Position numbers and translations under genes: made by a program. Below are positions 1 through 8,097 of a DNA stretch of 20,520 nucleotides, in pieces. Position 1 is the stretch's first letter; each line of letters opens with the position of its first letter. The stretch covers positions 1 through 20,520 of the forward strand of contig JALORT010000002.1 in NCBI GenBank assembly GCA_025458755.1. The letters are read 5' to 3'. The notes beneath the pieces were generated by a model. It made no database searches, was not told the origin of the DNA, and saw only the letters and a list, made by a program, of their open reading frames with translations. This DNA is from Methylotetracoccus sp. (GTDB lineage Bacteria; Pseudomonadota; Gammaproteobacteria; Methylococcales; Methylococcaceae).

Positions 1-298
1 ATGATCCCGATGGCTGTTGGGATTCTCAGGCCTAACCGACACGCCACCCCCAAGCCTGCAGCAATATACACGAAGGAACCGAAGGGGAAAATGCGGACTT
101 CCACTCCTGAGGAGCAAAGTCCTTGACAACCAAAGGGGCTCGGGTGCATGGTTTAAGGCCGAAAACGGCTGGACCATGCACCGACTGGCGAGTGGGGCGC
201 TGCGACTCCGTCGACGACTGCTCGGTGGCTATGACCACCGTCAGCGCGAGAGCCGACACCGCACGGCGTACCCCTAGAGGACCTTAAAATAGGATTCC
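1..298. other. Noncoding leader region at left edge
   Basis: I see no recognisable gene here. The frame open from base 1 stops after about 42 codons and its translation is unlike any family I know, so it is not called. The stretch holds a TTGACA hexamer at 123-128, with no convincing -10 element at 16-18 bases. Immediately after it lies a compound inverted repeat at 143-182, listed separately. The right end carries the ribosome binding site (AGGA, 291-294) of the next gene. Confidence 0.5.
143..182. repeat. Compound hairpin with 10-bp perfect outer stem
   Basis: GGTGCATGGT at 143-152 is the exact reverse complement of ACCATGCACC at 173-182. Nested between them, GCCG (158-161, read as G158 C159 C160 G161) pairs with CGGC (166-169) around an AAAA loop. 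The two stems are separated only by a small asymmetric internal loop. No T-run follows on either strand, so it is not an ordinary intrinsic terminator. It could be a structured 5' leader, a palindromic repeat unit or an old mobile-element end. Confidence 0.55.
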
Positions 299-301
299 AT
301 G

Positions 302-526
302 ATGGACGACTATTCCTCCAACGTCGATACGGAAACCTTCCGGCGTACCGACCGATTGCGTGAACTGCGCATCGAGCACCGGGATCTGGACGAGGTTATC
401 CAGCGCTTGGAGCAAGACCCTCTAGCGGACGAACTGCAGGTACGCCGCCTAAAGAAACGCAAGCTGCGACTCAAAGACCTGATTGCTCAAGCCGAGAGCG
501 CCCTAATCCCGGATCTGGACGCGTAG
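302..526 (+). CDS. DUF465 / YdcH-family small protein
   Basis: This 74-residue, highly charged, alpha-helical protein has the look of the DUF465 (YdcH) family. It has an N-terminal helix with the pattern LRELRIEHRDLDEVI, an acidic turn, then a basic second helix with LKKRKLRLKDLIA. That two-helix hairpin and its KxxKLxLKD-like segment are the family hallmarks. The molecular function of the family is not established. There are two adjacent ATG codons at 299 and 302; AGGA at 291-294 lies 7 bases before the second and only 4 before the first, so I chose 302. No signal peptide or membrane segment is visible, so it is probably cytoplasmic. The gene stands alone, with 270 bases to the next gene. 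Confidence 0.85.
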   Translation: MDDYSSNVDTETFRRTDRLRELRIEHRDLDEVIQRLEQDPLADELQVRRLKKRKLRLKDLIAQAESALIPDLDA

Positions 527-795
527 CACGGACAGCGACTGCAACAACTTTTGCATACCCTCTTCGCAAGCGCCCGTATCTGAGCAGACGACTTCTTCGT
601 TGAAGACGGCTTTAAGAACCCACAATCCGCAAGCGGCCCGCTGTGAAGAACCGTTCCGCGCCATCGTATGCTACCCTACTGACTCACTTTGCAGGACAAC
701 ACCGGAGCACGGTTTAGCGAACCAGGTCCGTTGTTCGACTGTTCGAAGTGGCTGGGGTGACATCAATAAGATAAATCAAACAATTAGGAGGAACG
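527..795. other. Intergenic stretch upstream of LEA-like gene
   Basis: I see no gene that I can support in this 269-base gap. It presumably holds the promoter of the LEA-like gene. The A/T-rich stretch at about 763-785 is the best place for a -10 region (TAAGAT at 767-772), but I see no matching -35 box. A strong ribosome binding site, AGGAGG, sits at 786-791. Confidence 0.4.
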
Positions 796-1338
796 ATGGC
801 AACGAATGAAGGTGGCAATCTGATCGGATCGTTGATCAGCACGGTCAAAGGGGTGATCGACAAGTTGCTTGGCAAAGCAGAACCGGTGGTCGCAGACATT
901 TCAAAAGGCGCCTCTGACCTTGCAAGCAGTGCGAAAGAAACGGTAGGCGCGGCTGCTGAAAAGCTGTCAGAAACAACCGGCGAACTCCTTCAAGAGGCGA
1001 AGCAGAAGGCCGGCGAAGCCGTCGAGGAAATTCGTGAAAAGGCGGACGTCGTCATTGATGAAATCAAGGAACGCGCGGCCGATGCTGAAAAAGTGATCGA
1101 GTCTGGGCTGGAAAAAGCGGCCGAAACGGCCAGTGCACTTTACGGAGAAGCGAAGGAAAAAATCGGCGAGGCGAAAGACCAACTGAGCCAGTCGGCCGAC
1201 CAATTGGCCGCCGCGGCAAAAGAGAAAGCGGGCGACTTCAGCGAACAGGCGGCGGAGCTGACGGAAGAAGCCAAGGCGAAAATCGCCGAGGTCAAAGAAG
1301 GCATTGTCGGAGGGACGGGCCACGACGACACAGCATAA
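796..1338 (+). CDS. LEA-like / apolipoprotein-like amphipathic helix protein
   Basis: This is a 180-residue protein almost entirely made of Ala, Glu, Lys, Asp and Gln in a repeating amphipathic pattern. Units of about 11 residues such as AKEKAGDFSEQAAEL and AKEKIGEAKDQLSQ recur from about residue 40 to 170. The composition and periodicity match group 3 late-embryogenesis-abundant and apolipoprotein-type proteins. These are typically disordered in solution and fold into helices on drying or on membranes, protecting proteins or membranes from stress. The N-terminus (GGNLIGSLISTVKGVIDKLL) is a more hydrophobic amphipathic helix that could bind membrane; there is no cleavable signal. The start is well supported: AGGAGG lies 4 bases before the ATG. 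A stem-loop with a T-tract follows 8 bases after the stop, so the gene is monocistronic. Stress function is inferred from composition only. Confidence 0.75.
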   Translation: MATNEGGNLIGSLISTVKGVIDKLLGKAEPVVADISKGASDLASSAKETVGAAAEKLSETTGELLQEAKQKAGEAVEEIREKADVVIDEIKERAADAEKVIESGLEKAAETASALYGEAKEKIGEAKDQLSQSADQLAAAAKEKAGDFSEQAAELTEEAKAKIAEVKEGIVGGTGHDDTA

Positions 1339-1346
1339 GCTCGAGC

Positions 1347-1380
1347 GGCCGCTCCAGCCGTCACCGGAGCGGCCTCTTTT
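1347..1380 (+). terminator. Rho-independent terminator
   Basis: GGCCGCTCC (1347-1355) and GGAGCGGCC (1366-1374) form a perfect 9-bp GC-rich stem with a 10-base loop, followed by TCTTTT at 1375-1380. It lies just after the LEA-like gene's stop codon and ends its transcript. Confidence 0.85.
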
Positions 1381-1407
1381 CCCAGACCGAAGGATTCGGC
1401 GGCCCCC

Positions 1408-2808
1408 CTAGTCAAGCCGGGTGATATTCGCGTCCAAAAAGGCACGATATTCCGGCGCCCTTCTTAACAGGCGGCGGCCGGTGCTGATTAGCATATTCAC
1501 TTCACTTCCGGACAGTTCGAGGCTGGTCGGAAGATTGTTGAAAAAGGACTTCATACTCTTTTCCTCGAGCGATCCAAAGCTCACCTCGGCCAGATAGAAC
1601 TTCAGGTCCTGGCTGCGTTGCCGCAACTCGGATTCCATGTCTCGAATTTTCTCGCCGATCAGCAGCTTCGTTTCCTGGTTGTAGAGCGTAATCTGGGCAT
1701 GCGAGAACGCGTCGATGGTATCGACCACGGACGGCTTACCGGCGCTCAGCTCGATGCTGCGCTCGGGTCGAACTTCGGCGTTGACCATGATGATCAGGAC
1801 ATCCTTCGGCACACTTCCCTGGTTCTGGATCAAGAGATCGGGGCCGGCAGCGTCCATGCGGTCGATCAGCGCCCGTAACCCGAGATTGTCCGCGATGCCG
1901 CCGTCGACCAGGTGAATGTACGGCCGCGCGGCGCGATTCGAATAGGCATTCACGCGCTTGCTCAAGTCACTCTGCCGCCCGCTCAACTGTTGTTTGGCCT
2001 GAATGTTGCGAATTCGGCTCGACTTGCTCGTGTCGCACGCCCCGGCGTGATTTTGAATTACGACCGGAGGGAACGCGACCGGCACCGCCGAGGAAGCCGT
2101 CACTGCGCGTGCGACCGAAAAGGGACCGACGTTCGAGCAGATCAAGTCGAAATTACCCTGCGTAAATGCGAACCTCTGGCCACCACCGAGATCGGTCGCG
2201 TTGATTTCGATGTAAGGACGCTGCCTGATCGGGAAGTCGGCAAATGTCTTTCCTCGGAAGATATGGCTGTCGTAGTATTCGACCGCCATCTCGGTGCGGT
2301 CGAACGCGGTAAAAAGACTGCGCCACCAGTACAACGGATTGAACAGTTTTCGAATCAACGTCCCCTGGATACTTTGCCGCAGAAACACATCCTCATAATC
2401 CCTGAATATGCGATCGCCGAACAAGCCGTAGTACGCCGCGGTAAAACTGCCGCCGGACACCGCGCTGATGAGGTCCACTTCGTCCAACAGTCGTACCCGC
2501 CTGCCGCGGGAATCGATCCGAGTGTCTCGCAGTTCCTGCAAAACCCCGTAGGACAGTGCCGCGGCGCGTGTACCGCCACCCGAGAAAGTCAGGAATACCG
2601 CATGATCCCCGTGATCCACCGCATGATCCGCAGAGAATCGGTACCCGCGGTTGTTCTCGATCGCTTTGATCGCCTGATTCTGGGGTTTATAGACGCTGGC
2701 ACACCCCTGAAGGAACGCCAGCACCAGCGCAATGCTGCAGAGGAGGATGCGACAACGCAGCGAAAAGTGTCTTGCGATCATGATCACGTCAGGCCACCTG
2801 GGGAACAT
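1408..2808 (-). CDS. Patatin-like phospholipase lipoprotein
   Basis: This is a lipoprotein of the patatin-like phospholipase family, serine-aspartate dyad lipid acyl hydrolases. It shows the oxyanion-hole motif SGGGTRAA (about residues 76-83), a nucleophile elbow AVSGGSF with Ser118 (cPLA2-like SGGS rather than a strict GxSxG), the conserved SSAVPVAFPP segment (239-248) and the DGG motif at 302-304 with the catalytic Asp. The N-terminus has a hydrophobic stretch ending in the lipobox LQGC (Cys36), so the mature protein is probably membrane-anchored and periplasmic. The coordinates give the longest frame (ATG at 2808). However, AGGTGG at 2794-2799 lies 6 bases upstream of a GTG at 2787 and 12 bases upstream of an ATG at 2781. 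Either would give a more normal signal peptide and may be the true start. It lies 46 bases downstream of another lipoprotein gene on the same strand. The substrate cannot be told from the sequence. Confidence 0.85.
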   Translation of the reverse strand: MFPRWPDVIMIARHFSLRCRILLCSIALVLAFLQGCASVYKPQNQAIKAIENNRGYRFSADHAVDHGDHAVFLTFSGGGTRAAALSYGVLQELRDTRIDSRGRRVRLLDEVDLISAVSGGSFTAAYYGLFGDRIFRDYEDVFLRQSIQGTLIRKLFNPLYWWRSLFTAFDRTEMAVEYYDSHIFRGKTFADFPIRQRPYIEINATDLGGGQRFAFTQGNFDLICSNVGPFSVARAVTASSAVPVAFPPVVIQNHAGACDTSKSSRIRNIQAKQQLSGRQSDLSKRVNAYSNRAARPYIHLVDGGIADNLGLRALIDRMDAAGPDLLIQNQGSVPKDVLIIMVNAEVRPERSIELSAGKPSVVDTIDAFSHAQITLYNQETKLLIGEKIRDMESELRQRSQDLKFYLAEVSFGSLEEKSMKSFFNNLPTSLELSGSEVNMLISTGRRLLRRAPEYRAFLDANITRLD

Positions 2809-2854
2809 CGCACGCGCGCTTCGCCGCGTGCTCTATTGCAGACGACATAAGCGT

Positions 2855-3481
2855 TCACATCGAGTGCGGGCCCAGTCGAGACTTCGCGGTCTTGTGCGGC
2901 TTTGATCGCCATAAACCCTCCGCCTCGGCTTGTGCGATCGTACGGCGCGTCAATTCGGTAACAGTCCGGTCAAGGACATCGGACTCGGCGAAAACGGGGA
3001 GCAGCGGGGCCAGGAACAGATGGCACCGATAATCGACCTCCGCCTGCTGCTCGAATGACCGGGAAGTCATCCCTAATCGGCTGACCACCCTCGTCCTCAT
3101 CCGCACCGTATCGCGCCAAACCGCGGGCAGTAAGCCGAAGCTACCGTTGCATATCTTGGCTTCAAGCCAGTGGTTGCGCCGCTCCACATCCAGTCTGATG
3201 TGAGCGACGAAATCGGCCTGGTCCGATAGCGTGGGGGAGAACCGGCGCGAATGGCTGTACGCGGCGACAATCGTTTTCTCCAGCTGCCCGACATCTGTCC
3301 CAACCTCCGCACAGGAAGGGGTGCAGTTCAACGCAACATGGATATTGAGCCCTACCGGCCTGGCCGCTGCAGGCTTCGCCGGGGCCGTTTGCTGTGAAGA
3401 CAGGGCATCCGAATCCATGATGACGCAGCCCGCAAGGAAAAAAGCCGGGATGCCAAGGCAGAGTAAACGTATGAGTCTCAT
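2855..3481 (-). CDS. Hypothetical lipoprotein
   Basis: I do not recognise this 208-residue protein. It starts with a clear lipoprotein signal: basic residues, a hydrophobic core and the lipobox LAGC with Cys at residue 19. I chose the ATG at 3481 because it gives this signal a normal length; a longer frame reaching 3523 would put 14 extra residues in front. After a Pro/Ala-rich linker there is a mixed alpha/beta domain with two Cys close together (NCTPSC) and two more further on (KIC, YRC), which could form disulfides in the periplasm. The patatin-like lipoprotein gene follows 46 bases downstream on the same strand, so the two are probably co-transcribed and may act together at the envelope. 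That link is inference from position only. Confidence 0.65.
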   Translation of the reverse strand: MRLIRLLCLGIPAFFLAGCVIMDSDALSSQQTAPAKPAAARPVGLNIHVALNCTPSCAEVGTDVGQLEKTIVAAYSHSRRFSPTLSDQADFVAHIRLDVERRNHWLEAKICNGSFGLLPAVWRDTVRMRTRVVSRLGMTSRSFEQQAEVDYRCHLFLAPLLPVFAESDVLDRTVTELTRRTIAQAEAEGLWRSKPHKTAKSRLGPHSM

Positions 3482-3638
3482 CGAGCGATCCAACTCAGTC
3501 GTGGGTACAATTTCAGCCGTCAATGGTACACGTTCGCGCGCACGGAGATCTCATCGGGGCAGCGAGCACACAAGGCACCGTCTCCACATGCGAGTCCCGG
3601 AGCAGCGTGCAGGAAAGCCGCGGCATGCAACCATGGGG

Positions 3639-3667
3639 TTCAGGTCAACGGAAGATTCCGCTATGCT
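3639..3667 (+). promoter_or_regulatory. Possible sigma-70-type promoter
   Basis: TTCAGG (3639-3644) and TATGCT (3662-3667) are separated by 17 bases and face the LTXXQ-type gene. The -10 matches the consensus at 4 of 6 positions and the -35 at 3 of 6. The rest of the roughly 300-base divergent gap (3482-3780) shows nothing else I can support. Confidence 0.3.
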
Positions 3668-3780
3668 CCAAACGCTGAAGGATCCTCGTCCTTACCCACG
3701 CCGCGGTCGCTTCCAGCGATGAGGCGCACCGTTCCCGCGTGAAACCTCAAGTGAATTTGTCTCAATCAACGGAGCCCATG

Positions 3781-4317
3781 ATGCCCCTCGAAGCCAAAAC
3801 CGTACCGTTCGCTCTGGCCGTTGCCGGCCTGCTCGCGAGCCCCACCGTGGGTGCCGCCCCTCCCGAATCCACGGCCAGAGCACCTACTCATCGGGAAGCC
3901 GCCGGCCTGGAGAACGTCGCGGAACGCCGCGCCGAGTTTCTGGCCTCACGACTGGAGACGCTGCAGACCGCGCTGAAACTTCGGCCCGACCAGGAGCAGG
4001 CGTGGAAGAAATGGTCTGCGTCGATCACGGCAGCGCAGCCAGATTGGAAGGAGAAACACCCCGGCACCGCCTCACTGGCGAAGCTGCCGGTTCCGGATCG
4101 GCTGGAGAAGATGGTCGAGTTCGCCCGGGAACGACTGGCCCGGCTGGAAGAGCGCCTGGCCGCAACTAAGATCTTTTACGCGGTGTTATCGCCCGAGCAG
4201 CGCCAGACCTTTGACAAGGACTTCAACTTGTGGCCCCACGCTGGCCGCAGCGGCAAACCGGGTCAGCCGGGTAAACGCCCCGGGTCGCTGATCGCCCCCC
4301 GTATCGGCAGCCAATGA
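3781..4317 (+). CDS. LTXXQ-motif (Spy/CpxP-like) periplasmic protein
   Basis: This is a predicted exported, helical protein of about 178 residues. It has a signal peptide (VPFALAVAGLLASPTVGAA) followed by a charged helical region. Two segments resemble the LTXXQ repeats of the Spy/CpxP superfamily: LRPDQEQAWKKW in the middle and LSPEQRQTFDKDF near the end. Family members bind unfolded proteins or damp envelope-stress signalling, and some sit beside metal-response genes; no such role can be assigned here. The C-terminal 30 residues are Gly/Pro/Arg-rich and probably disordered. GGAG at 3771-3774 is 6 bases before the ATG at 3781 and only 3 before the ATG at 3778; an upstream in-frame GTG at 3739 lacks a binding site. 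It is convergent with comEC, 70 bases away. Confidence 0.75.
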   Translation: MPLEAKTVPFALAVAGLLASPTVGAAPPESTARAPTHREAAGLENVAERRAEFLASRLETLQTALKLRPDQEQAWKKWSASITAAQPDWKEKHPGTASLAKLPVPDRLEKMVEFARERLARLEERLAATKIFYAVLSPEQRQTFDKDFNLWPHAGRSGKPGQPGKRPGSLIAPRIGSQ

Positions 4318-4387
4318 CCGCCCGCGGGTTGAGAATGACGACCACGAAGGCGGTCAGGATGCCCCTGCGGCGACAGGGCGCGGACCG

Positions 4388-6700
4388 CTACGGCTCCGCA
4401 TTCCAGTAACGGGAGTGCTCCCGGCGATAGCTCCTGGGCTTGCGGAACGGTCCATCAGGGTTGAGCCGGAACGTGATGGCGCCCTCGCGCGCAGTGTTCA
4501 GCACTGTCGCGGAGACCGCATCCATCCTCGTCAATACGTTCTGATGGGGAAAGCCGAAGCGATTCAGATGGCCGGCGGAAATCAACGCGAAGCGGGGCCG
4601 GACGTGCTGCAGGAAGTCGCGCGTCGATGAGGTATTGCTGCCGTGATGCGGCACAACCAGAATCTCGCTGGCCAATGCGCGCCCGTAGCGCCGCACGAGT
4701 TTTGCTTCCGCGAACCGTTCGATGTCGCCGGTCAGCAGCACACGGTGACGCCGATTGGACACCGCGAGTACACAGGACTGATCATTGTCGTTCCCGCTCC
4801 GGTCCTCCGGTGACAGAAAGACGAAATGGACCCCATCCCGGTACCAGCCCTGCCCTGCCCTGCATGCGACCGCGCGACTCGATGGCATCAATTCGGGCAC
4901 GCTGCTGTAGATCAGCCCCGAGGGCATCAGGCGCAGCAGCGGTTCCGCGCCGCCGCTGTGGTCATTATCACCATGACTGACGACCAGAGTGTCGATGCGG
5001 CGGGCTCCGGCATGGCGCAGGAAGGGTGCGATCACCGCGGAACCCATATCGAAGCGTTCGCTGAGACGGGCGCCGGTATCGAATACCAGCGCGTAATGGC
5101 GGGTGCGGACGACCGCTGCGGAGCCTTGGCCCACATCCAGAACCGTCAGCTCAAAACCGCCTGGCTCGATCGGATCGGCGGATCGGGTCAGCGCCGGCAG
5201 CAGCATCACCACACCCAGCCAGCGGCTCGGAAGGCCCTTCGGCGCCAGCAGTAAAGCGGTCCCCAGCAAAGCGAACGGAATCGTCCAGAACGGCGGCTGC
5301 GCCCGGCTCCACAGCACGGCGGCTGGTTCCGCCATGCGCGCCAGCGCCCACCACGTCCAGCCAAGGAGAAATTCCGCGGCATCAAAGACGGTCGCGGCGG
5401 CATGGTCGCTAACCCAAATCAATAGAGTGCCGAGCAAGCTCAACGGTATCACGATCACCCCGATCACCGGCACCGCCAGCAGGTTGGCCAGCGGCGACGC
5501 GAGAGGGATCTGTCCGAAAAACAGCAGTAGGAAAGGCGCCAGGCCCAGCGATGTCGCCCAGTTGATCCGCCACAGCGTCGCCAGCGCTCCGGGATGCTCC
5601 AGCCGATGAGCGAGAATAAACCAGATCAACGCCACCGCTGCATAGGACAGCCAGAAACCGGGCGCGACCGACGCCAAGGGATCGCAGACAAGGACCGCCA
5701 GACAGGCCAAACCAAGCGCATGGAGCGGTTGCAGATGACGTCGGAGCAGCACACCTCCGGTGACGATCGCGATCATCACCAGCGCGCGCCTCGTGGGGAT
5801 CGCGAACCCGGCCAGCGCCGAATAGAACAGCGCGGCAAAGAACGCGATGACCGCCGCCACCCCGGGGGGTGCCCATCGGCCGGTACCCAGCCGGCTGGCC
5901 GCCCACTGAGCCAGCACGAAACACCAGCCGGCGATCAGCGCGATGTGGGAGCCTGAGATCGCCACCAGATGCGCGGTGCCGGTGCGCCTTAACAGATCCC
6001 ACTGATTGGCGGTGATGCCCTCTTCGGTACCCATCGCCAAGGCGGCCAGCACGCCGGCGAACTCCCGTCCGCCCAACACCGAGGCGAGGCGGTCATGCAA
6101 GGCCTGGCGCCAGGACTCGCCATCGAACCATGAGGAGCGAGCATCCAGCAGCCGATTGCCGCTGCTTTCGCGGACATACCCGGTTGCCCGGATGTTCCGG
6201 GAGAACAGCCAGAGTTCATAGTCCATGCCGCCCGGATTCATCATCCCGCGCGGGCGCTTCAATCTCACCGCCAGACGCCAGCGCTGGCCGGCTTTGGGCA
6301 CCGCGTCGCTGCGATACCAGGCCAGACGGACGTACCGAGGTACCTGAGCGCCCATCGGTTCGAGCACGGTTTCCACGTCGAACTCGAACCGCACGGCCTG
6401 CTCTCGGAACTGCGGGATCGTCGCGACCTGTCCCTCGATCACCAGGTCGGCTTTCTCCAGTGCGGGGGATAGCGCATCGGCCATCCGGAACAGGGCGAAT
6501 GCCAGCGCCCAGCCTGCGCCGGCGCTCGCCGCGGCGATGAAAACAAGACGAAGGCGCGCGCACAGCAGCACCGCCAGCCCCAGCCATGCAATCACCGGCC
6601 AGGACGGCAATGCGGGCAGCTGCTGCACAGCCAACACACCGATGACAAAGCCAAGCAGCAATTCGGTCCGCAATCGGTGGACCGCGAAAAACTCATTCAA
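4388..6700 (-). CDS. comEC: ComEC/Rec2 DNA-uptake channel protein
   Basis: This is the inner-membrane channel that brings single-stranded DNA into the cytoplasm during natural transformation. At 770 residues it has normal family length. Domains in order are N-terminal membrane helices and a DUF4131-like periplasmic part (about 1-200), the multi-helix Competence domain (about 215-500, including HLVAISGSHIALIAG), and a metallo-beta-lactamase-like domain from about 516 to the end. The latter has HGDNDHSGG (576-584), a TGD motif and PHHGSNTSS (about 684-692), so its metal-binding residues look intact. The start is a TTG at 6700; an ATG at 6696 is out of frame, and no strong ribosome binding site is seen. 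It is divergent from the DUF2062 gene with 75 bases between. A comEC-DUF2062-lolD-lolC/E neighbourhood is common in Gammaproteobacteria. Whether the cell is competent depends on pilus genes not in this window. Confidence 0.93.
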   Translation of the reverse strand: MNEFFAVHRLRTELLLGFVIGVLAVQQLPALPSWPVIAWLGLAVLLCARLRLVFIAAASAGAGWALAFALFRMADALSPALEKADLVIEGQVATIPQFREQAVRFEFDVETVLEPMGAQVPRYVRLAWYRSDAVPKAGQRWRLAVRLKRPRGMMNPGGMDYELWLFSRNIRATGYVRESSGNRLLDARSSWFDGESWRQALHDRLASVLGGREFAGVLAALAMGTEEGITANQWDLLRRTGTAHLVAISGSHIALIAGWCFVLAQWAASRLGTGRWAPPGVAAVIAFFAALFYSALAGFAIPTRRALVMIAIVTGGVLLRRHLQPLHALGLACLAVLVCDPLASVAPGFWLSYAAVALIWFILAHRLEHPGALATLWRINWATSLGLAPFLLLFFGQIPLASPLANLLAVPVIGVIVIPLSLLGTLLIWVSDHAAATVFDAAEFLLGWTWWALARMAEPAAVLWSRAQPPFWTIPFALLGTALLLAPKGLPSRWLGVVMLLPALTRSADPIEPGGFELTVLDVGQGSAAVVRTRHYALVFDTGARLSERFDMGSAVIAPFLRHAGARRIDTLVVSHGDNDHSGGAEPLLRLMPSGLIYSSVPELMPSSRAVACRAGQGWYRDGVHFVFLSPEDRSGNDNDQSCVLAVSNRRHRVLLTGDIERFAEAKLVRRYGRALASEILVVPHHGSNTSSTRDFLQHVRPRFALISAGHLNRFGFPHQNVLTRMDAVSATVLNTAREGAITFRLNPDGPFRKPRSYRREHSRYWNAEP

Positions 6701-6775
6701 CTTTCAATTTCGGAAACGTACAATGTACTTCCAAAATAGCACCTTAAATCCGAATTCTCTCGCCTGCTTCCCGCC

Positions 6776-7420
6776 ATGCCGAAAGCTTTCCTGAAACGGT
6801 ACATGCCTGACCGGCACAAGATCAGCGAAATCAAGGCGCTGAATTTTCTGGGCGAAAAGCTGCATCGGCCCAATTTGTGGCATTTGAACCGGCGCTCGGT
6901 GTCGCGGGCGTTCGCGATCGGTTTCTGGGCTATGTACACACCGCCGCTGCCGTGGCAGCAGATCCTCGCCGCCGCGCTGGCCATTTACTTCAACGCCAAT
7001 CTGCCGGTTGCCGTCGCCCTGGTCTGGATCACCAACCCCTTGACCTGGGCGCCCATGTACTACGTCGCGTACTGGGTCGGTACGCTGATCATGGGGCAGT
7101 CGTCATTCGGCTTCAACGAATTCTCCGCGTCGTTCACGATCGAGAAGGTATGGGAACTGGGCGCGCCTTTCTTGGTCGGCTGCTTCACGCTGATGAATCT
7201 CGGCGGACTGATCGGCTATTTCGGCATCCAGTACTTGTGGCGGAAATCGGCGATTCACCACTGGGAACTGCGGAAGGTGCGCCGCACGGGTTTGAACACA
7301 AAGATCCTGGTCAGCGAAACGTACCGGTCCTACCAGAACCTGCTCCGTCACCACGCCGAGCATCAGGCGAAGAAGACGCGGACCGAAATCCCCGAAACGG
7401 ATCAGGGAAGTGTGTCCTGA
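6776..7420 (+). CDS. DUF2062 membrane protein
   Basis: This 214-residue protein belongs to the DUF2062 family. A basic N-terminus ([18 protein letters not shown]) precedes three or four membrane segments. The family-typical core is [20 protein letters not shown] followed by [20 protein letters not shown], and then the helices around residues 130-155. The C-terminal 50 residues are soluble and basic. The function is not known; members often lie beside lol or comEC genes, as here. The ATG at 6776 has no clear ribosome binding site. The stop codon lies inside the 3' end of lolD, so the two genes overlap tail to tail by 19 bases. Confidence 0.88.
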   Translation: MPKAFLKRYMPDRHKISEIKALNFLGEKLHRPNLWHLNRRSVSRAFAIGFWAMYTPPLPWQQILAAALAIYFNANLPVAVALVWITNPLTWAPMYYVAYWVGTLIMGQSSFGFNEFSASFTIEKVWELGAPFLVGCFTLMNLGGLIGYFGIQYLWRKSAIHHWELRKVRRTGLNTKILVSETYRSYQNLLRHHAEHQAKKTRTEIPETDQGSVS

Positions 7421-8097
7421 CCGCCCGCGATCCTGCCGTCCTCGAGGTAATACGTCACGTCCATCTGGCGAGCCAATGACGCATCGTGGGTCACGACGAG
7501 AAAGCTGACCCGGTACTCCTCGTTCAGTTCCAGCATCAACCCGTACACCCGTTCGGCGGTTTTCCGGTCCAAATTGCCGGTCGGCTCATCGGCCAGCACG
7601 CACTTCGGCCGTGTGACCAGGGCTCGGGCCACCGCGGCGCGCTGCCTCTCCCCGCCCGACAGCTCGCCCGGCTTGTGTTCGAGCCGATTCGCCAGGCCGA
7701 CACGGCCCAGAATCGCCGCTGCACGTTCCCGCGCCTCCCCCACCGTGACGCCGGCGATCAACAGGGGCATCGCAACATTCTCGAGCAAGGTGAACTCGCC
7801 CAGCAGGTGGTGGAACTGGTAGACGAACCCGAGGGCGTGGTTGCGCAGCGCGGCCAGCTTGCGCTCGTTCAACTGCGCGAGGTTCTGGCCGTCCAGCACG
7901 ATGGTGCCGCTGGTCGGTGCGTCCAAACCACCGAGCAGATGCAGCAAGGTACTCTTGCCGGAACCCGAAGCGCCCATGATCGCCACACGCTGGCCTTGAT
8001 CGATGCGGAGATTGACGCCCTGCAGCACATCGACGCTGAGGCTGCCCTGCGCAAACCGCTTCCGGACGTCGCGCCCTTCCAACACCGGCTTACTCAT
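7402..8097 (-). CDS. lolD: LolD, lipoprotein-release ABC ATPase
   Basis: This is the ATPase of the LolCDE complex, which extracts lipoproteins from the inner membrane and passes them to LolA. The 231-residue protein is complete. It has Walker [10 protein letters not shown] (42-50), the Q-loop in FVYQFHHLL (Gln94), ABC signature LSGGERQR (146-153), Walker B CVLADEP (166-172) and switch His204 in VTHD. The FHHLL sequence after the Q-loop is typical of LolD. I chose the ATG at 8097 because its product aligns with LolD from the first residue. It overlaps the last 8 bases of lolC/E (ATGAGTAA), so the two are translationally coupled. The frame runs open further upstream, but that part lies inside lolC/E. 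Confidence 0.95.
   Translation of the reverse strand: MSKPVLEGRDVRKRFAQGSLSVDVLQGVNLRIDQGQRVAIMGASGSGKSTLLHLLGGLDAPTSGTIVLDGQNLAQLNERKLAALRNHALGFVYQFHHLLGEFTLLENVAMPLLIAGVTVGEARERAAAILGRVGLANRLEHKPGELSGGERQRAAVARALVTRPKCVLADEPTGNLDRKTAERVYGLMLELNEEYRVSFLVVTHDASLARQMDVTYYLEDGRIAGGQDTLP

Noticed and set aside
1..126. Short frame open from the window's first base (about 42 codons)
   Set aside because: No family resemblance and no ribosome binding site can be judged; it could be the tail of a gene to the left but nothing supports that.
1912..2850. Long plus-strand open frame (312 codons) opposite the phospholipase gene
   Set aside because: It is the shadow of a gene with clear patatin motifs on the minus strand; the translation is Arg/His-rich with no family resemblance and no ribosome binding site.
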